This document shows positions 12,952 through 23,665 of a stretch of DNA of 64,000 nt, piece by piece. The stretch is from Acanthosoma haemorrhoidale. Lineage: Eukaryota; Arthropoda; Insecta; Hemiptera; Acanthosomatidae. Location: positions 94,055,333 to 94,119,332 of the forward strand of contig OV884013.1 in the NCBI GenBank assembly GCA_930367205.1. The letters run 5' to 3'. Below the pieces are notes generated by a model. The model worked only from the letters and a program-made list of their open reading frames with translations. It made no database searches and was not told the DNA's origin. Both the position numbers and the translations under genes were made by a program. Position 1 is the first letter of the stretch, and each line of letters begins with the position of its first letter.

Positions 12952-13654
12952 ATATATATAAATATATAGATAAATAGATTATCACAATAGATAACCCACC
13001 AATTGTAAAAATCCGAATAATTTATGTGTCACAGCTTTAGCTAACCATTCAACAACATTCTTTTGACGTTTACTCACTAAAATTTATGTGAAAACAAAGA
13101 TAATAACAGATCCATTCACAAAACCAAAAATATAAAAAATACAGCGGACTTTAAAAGAGATCTAACAGGTTGCACTATCTGAACAAAATAAACTAATAGA
13201 CTATTAAGAATAAATATATATAAAAGAATATATTTAATTTATTTCTTTTTCGATATTTGACAAAAGCTAGACATATCAGAGTGAACATATGAAACAAAAC
13301 TTCGAACAGATAGCAGATACATAACTTCCCGCTACAACATACTCCCTAGATAATAGTGACTAACTGAGACGGACTATTCCAAATATCTCGACCTAATATC
13401 CTAGTCAGAAAATATAAGCAACGCTGTTTGTTTATATTTTTAATATTTGTTTAATTCGTAACGACAGGCCAAGGTAGATTAAACATTTGTTTTACATTTT
13501 AGTGAAACACTATTTTTTTTTTAGATAATAAAAATTGTTTATACGATGATTTATTCTAGTTGTGTAGATGTTGCCCGGAAATGGGCTAATTGAATCTTAA
13601 GGGTCACTAAAACAATTAAAAAAATGTTATATGGAAGGATATTATGCGCAACGT
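12952..13654. other. AT-rich spacer, nothing recognised
   Basis: Very AT-rich, with no open frames, after the LINE B copy 1 tail. Confidence 0.6.
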
Positions 13655-14390
13655 TTTAAAAATTATCAACGTTTAATTTTGTTCTTGTTTCGTCTCTCAT
13701 ACTACATATATGGTCGTATTTATTGTCTCGATACAATACTGCAGATATAACTTCATCTGACTTGGCAAGTGGTCCAGAAAGAAAAGAGGAGACGCTCCTC
13801 CACACTCTCAGGACATCCACAGGTAGGGTGGGTTTCATTAGCCATCAGGTAGCCATGGGTCAGTTTGGTATGGCCAATCCATAGATGTGCCAACACGACT
13901 TCCTGTCTTCTGTTCATGTAGGATGTATCCCAGGCTCCCTGAGCTTATTGTTGGTAAGTAAGCTCCACTCGTTTTGCCAGAAATTCCATATTGCCTAATT
14001 GAAATTCTGGATAACATCACATCTAAGGAACATCTCAAAAGGTTCCCCTTCGGAAACGTCCCTTTTGGCAGGAACGTAAACTACTTCATTCTTTGCTATA
14101 CCAAAACGGCCCAGTAGAATATTGCATTGTATCCCAATTCTCCAAGACGCTGTGTGCTTTTAAAGATTGAAGAATATTGGGTCATATAAATTCATTTTTT
14201 TAATTTCCTGGAGTGCAGATAAAAAGTCAGTACAAATGACTATATTACAATTGGCTAATGACCTTGCAAAACTGAGGGCTTTGTTTATAAATCCGCCTTT
14301 TAACTCCTAGTGACCTTGGGTATGTGCTACTTACTGGTCTTTATGACATAAGCTGCACCATTCCCTGCACCCAATTTCGTTCCATAAAAT
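13655..14390 (-). pseudogene. LINE ORF2 C-terminal remnant with RNase H-like region
   Basis: Read on the minus strand, this stretch carries GAGNGAAYVIKTSK (start of an RNase H-like fold), then ALSFARSLANCNIVICTDF and LSALQEIKK, resembling the (I/V)xTDSxSAL block of LINE RNase H domains, with TDF in place of TDS. Further on, at 14030-13840, it reads SISIRQYGISGKTSGAYL-like sequence in shifted frames. A region near 13840-13700 (PVDVLRVWRSVSSFLSG) may be the decayed C-terminal zinc-finger tail. RNase H in ORF2 points to I/LOA/R1-like clades rather than the RNase H-free Jockey families elsewhere in this window. Several frames are needed to read it, so it is old. Assignment is by motif memory. Confidence 0.5.
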
Positions 14391-14664
14391 TTTAACTTTA
14401 TAAAAACAGAGCACAAATATATAGACCTATAAAACAGTAATTAAATCATCGTGATTATCTTCTCAAATAATATTACTCTTCTCCATATTTTAAATTTAAA
14501 TAAACATAAAAAAAATTCCTTCATTGAAAATAAAAAAATGACACTGTAATGGAAAACTCACAAAACATAAACACTGACACCTGACACTATTTAACACTAA
14601 TTACAACAATTCTATATGAAATATTCTAACACCTATTTCTACTTTTATTACTCATGTGAAATAT

Positions 14665-15020
14665 GGTATGCATTTTCATAAACTTGGAAGGGATGAGTTC
14701 TAGAATGTAGGGTATATTAAGATCGCTATGAAGGGTTTTGTTGCTGACATAATAAGGGGCATTTACTATTGTTCTCAGGACTTTGGATTGAAAGGATTGG
14801 ATACGCTTGATGTTCGACTTTTTTGCTGTCCCAGATTGGTTTAAGTATAACTTTGTAGATTAGTAGTTTGTTTTCTATTGAGAGATGGGATGTCCTTTGA
14901 AGTAGTCTGTACAGTAGTCCAAAGCGTCTGTTTAGTTCTTGTCTTTTTAGTCTCGTATGTGGGTTCCAGGTCAGCCGTTTGTCGAGATGGAAGCCTAAGT
15001 ACCGTACTGTCCTGTATTAA
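14665..15020 (-). mobile_element. LINE family A, copy 1 (Jockey RT C-terminus)
   Basis: The minus strand reads YRTVRYLGFHLDKRLTWNPH, then LNRRFGLLYRLLQRTS and LSIENKLLIYKVILKPIW, which is the diagnostic thumb region of Jockey-clade ORF2 (YLGxxLDxRLTW..H, ENKLLxYKxxxKPIW). It continues as DSKKVEHQAYPILSIQSPEN after a short deletion. It is the best preserved copy of the upstream part of family A. Both ends are truncated, and the left edge is near the site that reads acttggaaggg in all copies. It is not functional. Confidence 0.75.
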
Positions 15021-15484
15021 TTAACATTTTTGTTATTCTTAGGAGAGCTATTCCCAGAATAAAGTTTACTTTTCGTGTAACGAAATGTTAGCAGCAGATT
15101 TTAATTAATCTAATTTTGTATTATTTGTATTGAATAATTACATGTTTTGATTATTTAGAACAAAACGAATAAATATTCTGCGATATTGGTTAATACCCAA
15201 AATAGGGTGGGCTTTTCTATTACCCTAAGGCTCGTTCGTTAAAAAATAATTGGCACCTTGCTTATTACAAAACCTTGAAAAATGATAACCCTCTCCTCAC
15301 ACCACCGTTTAATTTATAAAACTCTTTAATCTTCCTAACTTTTGTTTGATGAAATTTTTAATTATATTTTTTTTTTAGTTTTAGCACTGTGGCTGCTTAT
15401 TAAAATGTAGGTCCGTGCTCATCACTTTTTTTTTTACCAAGATGAATACAGCAATAAGAAATATTTAATAAAGACTGTGACTCT

Positions 15485-15537
15485 CGTCTGGTTTGCAGTG
15501 GTTAGCCTAATTGCTTGCTTGTATGAATGTTCCGCGA
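15485..15537 (+). repeat. tRNA-like SINE head, cut off by LINE B copy 3
   Basis: The sequence ggtttgcagtggttagcc resembles the D-arm and box A of a tRNA. It continues as a tRNA-sized 5' half to about 15537, where the poly(T) end of LINE B copy 3 begins. No box B is visible. It is short, so low confidence. Confidence 0.3.
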
Positions 15538-15829
15538 TTTTTTTTTTTTTTTTTTTTTTAAACCTTTATTTAATATATATTTAACACATATATATAATAT
15601 ATTGATTATTACATATTACACAATATGGAATTTACACATAAATGCGCATTGTGCTTATTATATTAACCGGAGCTATATTTTATATAATTTGTGAGATGGG
15701 TTGCTATGGTACGCTGATGTTCAGAATACAAGGCGTGTGAACAGAGAAAGAAACAGGGCTCACCTTAAAAATGAGATATGATAATACTAACCTAAATCTA
15801 AATAAACAAATAACATAACCTTGTTTTCC

Positions 15830-17087
15830 CGGACAGCCTGTTGCCATCGATACGGGAATGTGGGTGGGGTCATAGTGTTAAACAGTGGGTTTGTCAGGTG
15901 TTACAACGATTAAAAAAACTTGATGTGTCTCCAATGGTTGAACTTACCCACCAACGGTACACCAAGCAACGGGTGCAGGTAGGCGTTCATTAACTTCTCG
16001 AAAGAAGTATGTCGGACCACTTTTCTCATGATCCCATTCTGAAATTGCAGGAGACATTTAGTTATATTGTTAGTCAAGTAAGGATCTAAGAGGGCACCGT
16101 ACAGCAGAGCTGGACGGAGGGCACATATATACCATCAGTTTGAGACGCAGTGACAAGTTGGGTGAAGTTAACAAGTGCGAAAGCCGGTAAGACTTGAGTC
16201 GTACTCTTTATATTTTGTTACGAAAATGGGTAGTAGAATCTCCAAGGAACGAGATGCCTATCTATTTTTATAACCAGGCGGTACATTGAGAAAGCCATTG
16301 AGTTCTCTAGCCCTCCTATAGTATAGGATTTTGGCAAAGCTTTTTTCCCCTTCTGGAGGGAGAAGATTACGCAGTCGGTCATTCCGGTGTTCACCCTGAT
16401 GTTTGGCCTACCCTGTCTGTCACTGATTGCGTTATAAACTGACTGTGTAAGAGCTCTTTGTGCATTCATGCTGCTGCTGTAAACCACAATGTTGTCTGCG
16501 ATAGTAGCTTTCTTGTAGTTTGTCCCTACAATGTCAGACGGGCTCATGTTAAAGAGGACCAACCGGAGGAGACAAAACCATTCTGTTCTTCAGGAAAGAA
16601 ACCAACATAGTATATAACTGATCTGGGTATTCCCAGTCACAAAGCAGTCGACACAGCATCCCGTGGGATACTGAGTCGAAAGCCTGCGTGCAGTCCAACG
16701 AGATCATAGAAGTTGCTGTGTTCTTGTTGATCCCGAGGGTGGCTTCCGTCTGTACCTCACAGGCGGATGTTCTGTTCTCAGATGAGCCTGAAAACTTGTC
16801 TGCTCGTACGGAATGATAGCGTTCCGAACAGAATACATTCAGGTAATTCAGTGTAATCGTTTCCAGAATCTCCCCCATAGGCAGAAGGAGACTGATCGGG
16901 TGGTAGTGGGTTGGATGGACACCTCTCTTTGTGAGCAAGTTTCGTGATCCCTCTTCTCGGCAGCTGTTTCCGAAAAATAGTTTGCACCCCCCCCCCCATG
17001 CCCTGGAACTCGGTTTCCATGACACCGGCGATGAATCACCTTGAGCTGCTTCGGGGAGAAAAACATGTAGTTTTTTTGTCCTGTCAC
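15830..17087 (-). pseudogene. LINE B copy 3 reverse transcriptase remnant
   Basis: Minus-strand blocks in order are THYHPISLLLPMGEI (RT fingers), SVRADKFSGSSENRTSACE, and ISLDCTQAFDSVSHGMLC, the palm A block with its aspartate in LDCTQAFDS. After VSFLKNR the GVPQ block is deleted and the frame shifts. The next frame (16562-16218) gives SDIVGTNYKKATIADNIVVY, where the catalytic FADD is degraded to IADN. A run of nine or more C at 16986-16996 disrupts the upstream PGRDG region. Loss of both the GVPQ block and the DD pair makes it inactive. Confidence 0.75.
16986..16996 (+). repeat. Short C homopolymer in LINE B copy 3
   Basis: A run of C sits where copies 1 and 2 read caccccgtcacgccctgg. It is a local expansion inside the RT remnant. 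Confidence 0.7.
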
Positions 17088-17120
17088 CAGCTGCTGTCGT
17101 TCGGGATAGTTACCTCTCTA

Positions 17121-19353
17121 TAATCGCGTAATTTAACTTAACTTAAAATTATACCTAGAGATGGCCGCTTCGACTTGCTTCCTATCAATGAGGGAACGGT
17201 GAAGGGGATACTGTGTTGAACCCAGGACTATAACCTACACCTAGGCGATCTTGAATACAGTGACGAGTGAGTGAGCAAGTAGTATTCGATTTTATTCATA
17301 TCTGCATAGTAGATTCGTAGATTCACGATTCAGTAAAGTTTAAAGCCATTTAGAAATTTAATTAGTCTCAGTTCTCCTTCAAGACCTTTTGAGAATTTAT
17401 AGTGACTTTTTTCTCTCCACTTGAGCAGTATTTCCCTTTTGAGAGATGATGTCGGTTCCTAGTTGGATATAAACTGGAAAGGAAACTGGAGTCTTATTAA
17501 GATCTTTTAATTCTTGCCGGATGGTGGAGTGGAGTTGGAAGTCAACTCGCTAGCAAGTTTAACGTCTGATTGAGTTTTGCTTAAGACAGTCGAGATTATA
17601 GAGTACTTAGAAGTTCCCTGCTTGGGATTACCAATTTCCAAAGGTCAAGAGACACCTCCTTCGCATTGGATGGTAAAATTAAATTACCACTAAAGTCAAA
17701 GGCGCTTTAAGGATCGCAGAATCTTTTTTTCTCTAATTTAACCAATTTTATAATATTTTTGACTCGCCATTTTTTTATATTCTAAGTTTTTTTTAAAAAC
17801 CAGAAACATTGTATTCACAGTTGTGTTGACATTTGAGATGAGACGTTCCATGGAACCGGTTCCTAGCCTGAAAATAAAATAAAATAGTTAGTAGCTCGAA
17901 TGGTTTCTGATGGTGGTAGCGACATTTACCTGCAAAATCAAATGAGAAGTGGCTTTTATCGTAAAAACGATAAACCTCAGCTATTTTAGTTTAGTTTTTA
18001 GGGTTTCGGTTGCGTTTTAAAACCAAAAACCTTTATGGTTTCAACTGGGCTGTTTGTCTGCCTATCCCAGACTTTGTAAGCCCCATGCTCAAGCTAGAGA
18101 CATGAAAAAAGAAAAATAGAACCATCTCTTTAAAACAAGAGATTAACAATATGTTTGATTTCAAACTATAATTAAAAAAGGTATTTAAATTGTCATTAAC
18201 ATCGTGTTAGCAACTTTAACTCAACCAGTGTTTTTTTCAGAGGCATGATATACAGAATGTCATTCTATTTGGTGACTCTATGATGTTAACAATAAAAAAA
18301 AACACCAGGAAAATAATGAAGGACTATTAATAAATAAAAAATAATTATTTTTGATTGTATTTTGTGAGGGATCAAATTAAAGATCACATATGTAATATGT
18401 AATTTTGTTTCGAGGTTGATGGTATATAGTCCTTCGATTTTGAGCCATGGAATTTTATTTTTGTATCATGCATTCTGTACTAGGAAATCTGTTTTTTTAA
18501 AGAATTAAAACTCACATGCACAATATTAGTTTTCCAGGGATGCGAATCTGAGTATTCATATCAATTTAAGAAACCAGATATAACTAATAATTATTTTAGG
18601 TTTGGCTGGAAACTCACTTAAAAAAATATCGCATCTCGATAAATAATTGAGATATCAGACAACTGCTTACAAATAACTTTTTATATGAAAACTTAGTTAA
18701 AACAAAAATGTTTCTGAGATTTTCATAAGGCTAACTTAGCTTAAAACAGTTTTGAAAATCCCGGAAAAAAACGCTTTTAATTATTTATTTTTTTAGTTTA
18801 ATATGGGGAGTCCTTTAGCAAGACTAGAAAGTTGAGAGGCCCTGATTAGGAGGGGTGTACAAAGGGATCTGGGGACAATGAGCCAACACTAATTAAGGCA
18901 CAACTTTCATCAGCCCTCTGAAGGTGGTGTTTCCACCTTTTTATCCTATTTTTAATTACACATTGCCTTTGGTTAACGAGAGCTTAATAGAGTTTCTATA
19001 TGTTTACAAAATATCCTTCCTTTGAGGACTATTGAACGGCTTCACGGGTACAAAAATTAAACGAAAAGTTTTCCTTAACTACCGCAAAAATGTTGCAAAC
19101 ACGATTTTATTGACATTTTGTTACTATACTCTACTAAAATCATAAAACAGCACACTTGTGTATCACTTTTAGTGCACTAGAGTGAAACATCCAGATCTGA
19201 GATTTCATAGATCTATTCTTCATTTCATGTCTGTGTGAACTGTAGTATGCCAGGATGTCTCATTCGAGAAGTAATGCCAGAATCATTCACCCGGGGATTC
19301 ACTTAATTTTATGTTGACTGATCCATGAACTGAAGGCAAGTTTATTGCCGAAT
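17121..19353. other. Non-coding stretch apart from repeat E
   Basis: 17330-17700 is somewhat GC-balanced and might hold an old antisense retroelement piece, but no motif is convincing. 18111-19353 is AT-rich with nothing recognised. Confidence 0.5.
18000..18110 (+). repeat. Repeat E, copy 2
   Basis: It reads agggtttcggttgcg, aacctttatggtttcaac, gtttgtctgcctatcccaga and ctagagacatgaaa. It is the most complete copy in this window. Confidence 0.45.
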
Positions 19354-19358
19354 CCCTA

Positions 19359-20302
19359 TGTCGGGTGTCAACAATTGTCGGGGGCCGTCACTAGGGGAGT
19401 GCCTTATCACTCTAGCCCTGGTGACAAGTGCGGATTGTTGTAGTTAATAACATGGACCATGTTCCATGTCGGCGTTAATATCTGACTCCATTTTATTGAT
19501 AGGGATGTGTCCCAACAATACACTGTGTTCAGGATGAGGTTCAGAGGTTCATAAAGAATAAGACCAGTTTTCTGAGTTCGGACGAGAGATCGGCAGCGTA
19601 ATAGTACAAGTCGTCAGAGGTCTGCTAGAGGCTGTGAGGTGACTGCCCAGAGGTGTGGCAGAGAGAGAGTAGACTAGTGGAAAGCTGAGTGGCCTTACTC
19701 CCAGGGCCCCGGGGCCCTGGCGTATCGCGACTAGTGATAGCGGCTATCTAGATGAAGAGACTAGGAAAGAAGAGTGTAGAGTGAGCCTACCAGGGCCAAG
19801 CGGCCCTGGCGTAAAGCGACAAGTAGTGCGGCTCAGGAGACTAGGAAAAAGAGTGGGCTTTCAGGGCGAAACTTCCTGATATAAATATTGTACCCCCCTC
19901 CCTCGTGGAAGGCCAAGTCGGTTGAAAGGGGGAATGTTATTGATGCCCAGGTGGCTATCCCCCTTAAGTTTTATGACCGTTGGCCTAAAAGGGGGTGTTT
20001 TATGATGTCACACCTAGCGAGCGATACGTGACCGCTCGTCCCCTATAGAACTGTTTATTGGCATGGCTTTTAGATTTTATGACTGCCGGAAGTGACTGAA
20101 GGTCTGCCCGGTCTATTTATGGCAGTCAGGTGGCTAATCCTTTTAGGTTTATTGTAGGACCTTCGACCCTCTGTTACTTGTTCACGACTACCGACCTCTC
20201 TATGATTTATTACAAGAAGTTTACACAGATTTGCATTTCTATTATAATACATTATGAACCAGAGTATAGAGTAATTTACATATATTGTTAGCGCTCGCTA
20301 CA
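19359..20302 (-). mobile_element. Solo LTR 2 (944 bp) with 5-bp target duplication CCCTA
   Basis: On the plus strand it runs TGTCGGG to CGCTACA, flanked by CCCTA at 19354-19358 and 20303-20307. Its 3' terminus (plus-strand left) is about 17 nt longer than in sister copies, because a second TGTCGG sits at 19376. It lacks the 270-bp module of LTR 1, and instead contains a duplicated GC-rich palindromic unit at 19690-19860. No internal retroelement coding is present. Confidence 0.9.
19701..19809. repeat. Duplicated GC-rich palindrome unit within solo LTR 2
   Basis: 19701-19720 is a perfect 20-bp palindrome CCAGGGCCCCGGGGCCCTGG. A second, near-palindromic version (ccagggccaagcggccctgg) occurs at 19790-19809. 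Each is followed by ggcgta, then gcgac, and later agactaggaaa, so an 85-90 bp unit is duplicated in tandem. Such units in LTR U3 regions are often enhancer-like; that role is inference. Confidence 0.8.
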
Positions 20303-20307
20303 CCCTA

Positions 20308-20817
20308 TATTCAAAGACGTTAGACGTTAAGCGAATTGATGGGTATCAAGGAGAGAAAACCTGAGAGTTTCATATATCTCCTTGAAAAATGAACTCCATT
20401 AATTAAAAAAAAAAGATACTTGCTTCCGAGATGCTTTGAGTCCTAAAAAAAACATACAAATGACGCCATAATATCTAGTGACTGGAATTAATATGGGTAC
20501 AGTATTCCAAGAAGTACATTCTCAGTGTTTTTTCCTTAGGTATGCTAGGCTGTATACAAATTTAATACTTTACACTTGAATTGATTAATTTATCATCAAA
20601 CATTTTCAATTCTTATAAAATAATCTCAGTAGATTTTATAAAAAGATAATTATAAAGGTAATTCATGATCAATTATTCCGGCTGAAGATTAAAACATATT
20701 GAGCCTCTTCACAGCATTTATCTCTTCTAATAGATTGGTAGTGCTGGTTGTGTGGCTAATGTAGCCTGGTGATGACATGGTAGAGTACTCGTTAGAATTC
20801 TGAGTTGCCAGCGACTG
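20308..20817. other. Spacer between solo LTR 2 and the MADF-like remnant
   Basis: 20690-20817 continues the Ser/Thr-rich tail text of the minus-strand remnant (STMSSPGYISHTTSTT, beyond its stop) and may be part of the same gene or element. 20308-20690 is AT-rich with nothing seen. Confidence 0.45.
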
Positions 20818-21126
20818 TTAATCTGCAGACGGACTGGTCGAGATTGATAGGTGATATTGAGGGAGTGTTAGTTCGAAAAGGCGTTCTTGTGTCACCACAT
20901 TCTGTAATTTTTTTTGAAAAATAAGAGCCCTATTCAAAGGCGTGTTTTTTAATTATATGTCTAGACACTCACAGAAATCGTCGACTTCGTTCAGGTCCTG
21001 ATTATTTTCTTCAGATATTTCCTTCAATTGTTTTATTACGCCACCAATCCCAGAAACGCAAGTATTGAGGGAACGCTTCAACCACGTTTTGAATTTTTGG
21101 AGTTTACCGCCGCAGAATTTCCAATA
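20818..21126 (-). pseudogene. Remnant of a MADF/BESS- or Myb/SANT-like protein C-terminus, with internal stop
   Basis: A 103-codon minus-strand frame is open except for one TAA at 20953-20955. Upstream of that stop it reads GVIKQLKEISEENNQDLNEV and DDFCECLDI. Downstream it reads LKNTPLNRALIFQKKLQNV and TQERLFEL, then a Ser/Thr-rich tail. The arrangement acidic-DxF, short helix, (stop), LKxxPLxRAL, QKxLQxV resembles the C-terminal tails of MADF/BESS or SANT-like proteins, many of which are accessory proteins of Harbinger transposons. A CAA to TAA change would explain the stop. Just upstream (21120-21240) the minus strand shows a strong acceptor-like tttgtttcag followed by a short frame DLEPMGKDTPGNA in another phase, so exon structure is possible. 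I do not see the N-terminal DNA-binding domain. Family assignment is uncertain. Confidence 0.4.
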
Positions 21127-21483
21127 TTATCAGGAGATGATACCTCTGTGAACTTGTCCTGTTTGCTGTCCACAATGCTCAAAATGTTGGCTGGCATTTG
21201 TTGCATTTCCAGGAGTGTCCTTACCCATAGGTTCTAAATCCTGAAACAAAATCATCAAAGAAAATGCATACTAGCGCCTTAACAAAGTTGAGTGATCCCT
21301 AAAATTTCCCAAATGTGTGTGGGGGGGGGCTATGAACGGTAAGCAAGTCAAAATTAGGTGTCTCCAAAATACTGGATCACTTATTTTAATTAAAATAATT
21401 CGCAATTGTCGATGCTAATTACAATATCACATACATCGATGTGGGAACCTGTAACGAAATGTAAATGACCTGTTCACGAAAAT

Positions 21484-22050
21484 TTGGACTTCCATCTCGA
21501 CAACTGCTTTGACTACTTCAAAGGACATACCATCTCTCAATACAAAATAAATGACAAATTTACTGAAGCCAATCTAGATATATGGAATAGAGCTATGGGG
21601 GACAGCAAAAAAGTCGAACATCAAATGTATCCAATCCTTTTAATCAAAAGTCTTGAGAACAATAGTCAATGCCCCTTATTACGTCAGCAATAAAACCCTT
21701 TATGACGATCTTAATATACCCTACATTCTTGAAAACAGCCCTTCAATGTACATGAAAGTCCATTGAACCATATCCAATCCTCCTAATCCTCTAGCACAGT
21801 AATGACTGCACTACTCATCCCTATAATCCTTATCGGAATCTAAAGCGGCAGTGGCCTCATGACCTGCTATAAATACGTGACAGTGGGAGTCTTGGCAATG
21901 GCTAGTCAGTTTCTCCTATCAAATCCTGGCAATGCCACTTTCGCGAATCATGTCCTGAGTGTCTGTGGCTCTCGCACTCTTGGTCAACCTGCACTGAATC
22001 CTACGCGATGATGCGGCTGATGGAAGAGGACTTTCCAAGACTTCGCTTCT
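21484..22050 (+). mobile_element. LINE family A, copy 2
   Basis: This copy starts with the YLGFHLDK-encoding segment (gacttccatctcgacaac) and has an internal deletion of about 80 nt relative to copy 1. It then continues through actacttcaaaggacat, ctatgggggacagcaaaaaa and caataaaaccctttatgac to the RLKRQRP-encoding ctaaagcggcagtgg and on into the 3' UTR. Frameshifts and stops break ORF2. The 3' end, including the AATAAA, is missing. It lies between two solo LTRs but is not part of them. Confidence 0.75.
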
Positions 22051-22531
22051 TAGATACATCTATAAGCGTATATTATAATTTATGTACTTAAGAAAAACAT
22101 TTTTATTAATGCTTACCAATTAAAAAATAAAATAAATAAGCATCTTGTTTTGTCCTTAACCTTTTTAGGTAAATTCTTTAAAGGGTATTTTTGTTTATTT
22201 CTTCCACTCACTCGATTTATTGTTAGATATATAATTAAAAAAGGTAAGTATGTAAAAGTGCTCAACTTCAAGTTTGAGGGACTTAGTTTTGCAGTTCAAT
22301 TGTTGCGTTTAAACACATCTTTAAACCAGAATACCAAAACCCAGCAAAATTTAGTTTTAAAATCTAGCAGCATTTACTTACATGCTGCACGACACACAGT
22401 GTTTTAATTCTCATATTCACATAAATTTACTTCAACTGTATACATACAATTTTATTGTGTACTTGCAACACCCACGGGAGGAAAAAATACTTGTTCTCTA
22501 TTACTGGTTAATTAATAAAATTAAAAATAAA
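22051..22531. other. Spacer, nothing recognised
   Basis: AT-rich, with chance open frames only. Confidence 0.6.
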
Positions 22532-22536
22532 TATGA

Positions 22537-23418
22537 TGTCGGGTCGTCACGAGGAGGGTGCCTAGTTACCCTAGCCCTGGTGACCAAGTGAGGGTTGATT
22601 AGGCTATGACCTGGACAATTGCTTCATGACGGATCTTACTATCTGACTCTACATTTGATAGGTATGTGCCCCGGTAATGCACTATGTTCAGGAGAAGAGG
22701 TATAGGGTAGGTAGTGTAGGTAGTTTGTGTGGTCTTGGAATGACCACGAATTTACACTTGGTATCTGAGGGTTAGCGAAATCCGTCCGAAATCCCAAAGG
22801 CGAGTGTGACCTGGAGAGAGGCAGACTGGATTGCCGTGGGAGGCACTGCTAGGAAAATTGCAGGGCCACGACAACCGTTGTCCGCGAGGGAGATGTCCCT
22901 CCCAAGGAGCTGCTAGTTTTAGCGAGGTGGAGGCAGATAATCCCACTAGGAGAGTGTGGGGTTTGACAAGGCCGGACTAAAACATAGCGAGGTCAGGAAG
23001 AGAGAGGTCCAGAGGGTTTCATAAAATGAGAAGGCCAAGTTCTTGTACATCACCGCAGTTACAAGTCATCAGTAGCTAGTCGTCGGGAGAATGAATTACA
23101 GCCCGAGATCTGCCCCTATTTATAGCTAGTGGTGGCTTGTAAGGCCCAATCATCTGCCTCGTTTTTGTATCCAATGAGACCCCAGTATGCGGTGGGGCTT
23201 CGTGTACGCAGCCGTAGTCTGGCAGGGTCGTTTTACTACCTGATGTGGCCTAGCGGGTTCCCAGCTCTTAACTTAATTGACTTGCAGCTGCGACTTCTTT
23301 ATTGTTTACAACATTTACAATGACTTATTTATATTATTTACATTTGTGTAAATTAATTTACAATATATATACAATAGACTATAGGGTGATTTATCTTATG
23401 TAGTTAGCGGTCGCTATA
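22537..23418 (-). mobile_element. Solo LTR 3 (882 bp) with 5-bp target duplication TATGA
   Basis: On the plus strand it runs TGTCGGGTCGTCAC to GCGGTCGCTATA, flanked by TATGA at 22532-22536 and 23419-23423. The expected terminal CGCTACA has a C to T change. It contains the 270-bp module (about 22700-23020), a ctataaatagg TATA-like motif on the minus strand at about 23115, and the conserved atatatacaatagactatag tract near the end. No coding follows. Confidence 0.9.
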
Positions 23419-23534
23419 TATGATTTTGAAATCGAAAAAAAAATCGTGCTTATTGACATTGATAAGGCTTCAGGCACGGATATTTGCATGCTATATGCAA
23501 ATGATCTAATAAATGACTAATTTTCCTTATCAAC

Positions 23535-23665
23535 AGTGCGTGAAGAATTCCATAATAACCTATCCAACTACCCTAATCCCTTAGCACAGTCATGACTCTG
23601 TGCCACTTGTCCCTATAATCCTCCTCGGAGACTAAAGCGGCATTCGGCATACTCTTCGATTGATA
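23535..23665 (+). mobile_element. LINE family A, copy 3 (short fragment)
   Basis: About 130 bp match the ORF2 end of family A: ttccataataacctatccaa, ccctaatcccttagcacagt, and ctcctcggagactaaagcgg. Both ends are truncated, with no 3' UTR tail. It lies 120 bp beyond the solo LTR at 22537-23418. Confidence 0.65.

Larger units (their letters stand above)
15538..17120 (-). mobile_element. LINE family B, copy 3 (5'-truncated, variant 3' UTR)
   Basis: The poly(T) at 15538-15559 marks the 3' end, the 3' UTR runs to about 15830, and RT coding sequence follows to about 17120, where similarity to copies 1 and 2 stops abruptly. The coding part matches the other B copies closely (for example the tggggtcatagtgttaaaca segment at 15867). 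The 3' UTR is different: it lacks the cctcaggc and catagccccttt segments of copies 1 and 2. It therefore looks like a subfamily with an exchanged 3' tail. Confidence 0.8.

Noticed and set aside
19359..23418. A complete LTR retrotransposon between the two same-orientation LTRs
   Set aside because: Each LTR has its own 5-bp duplication (CCCTA and TATGA), and the 2.2 kb between them holds no gag-pol.
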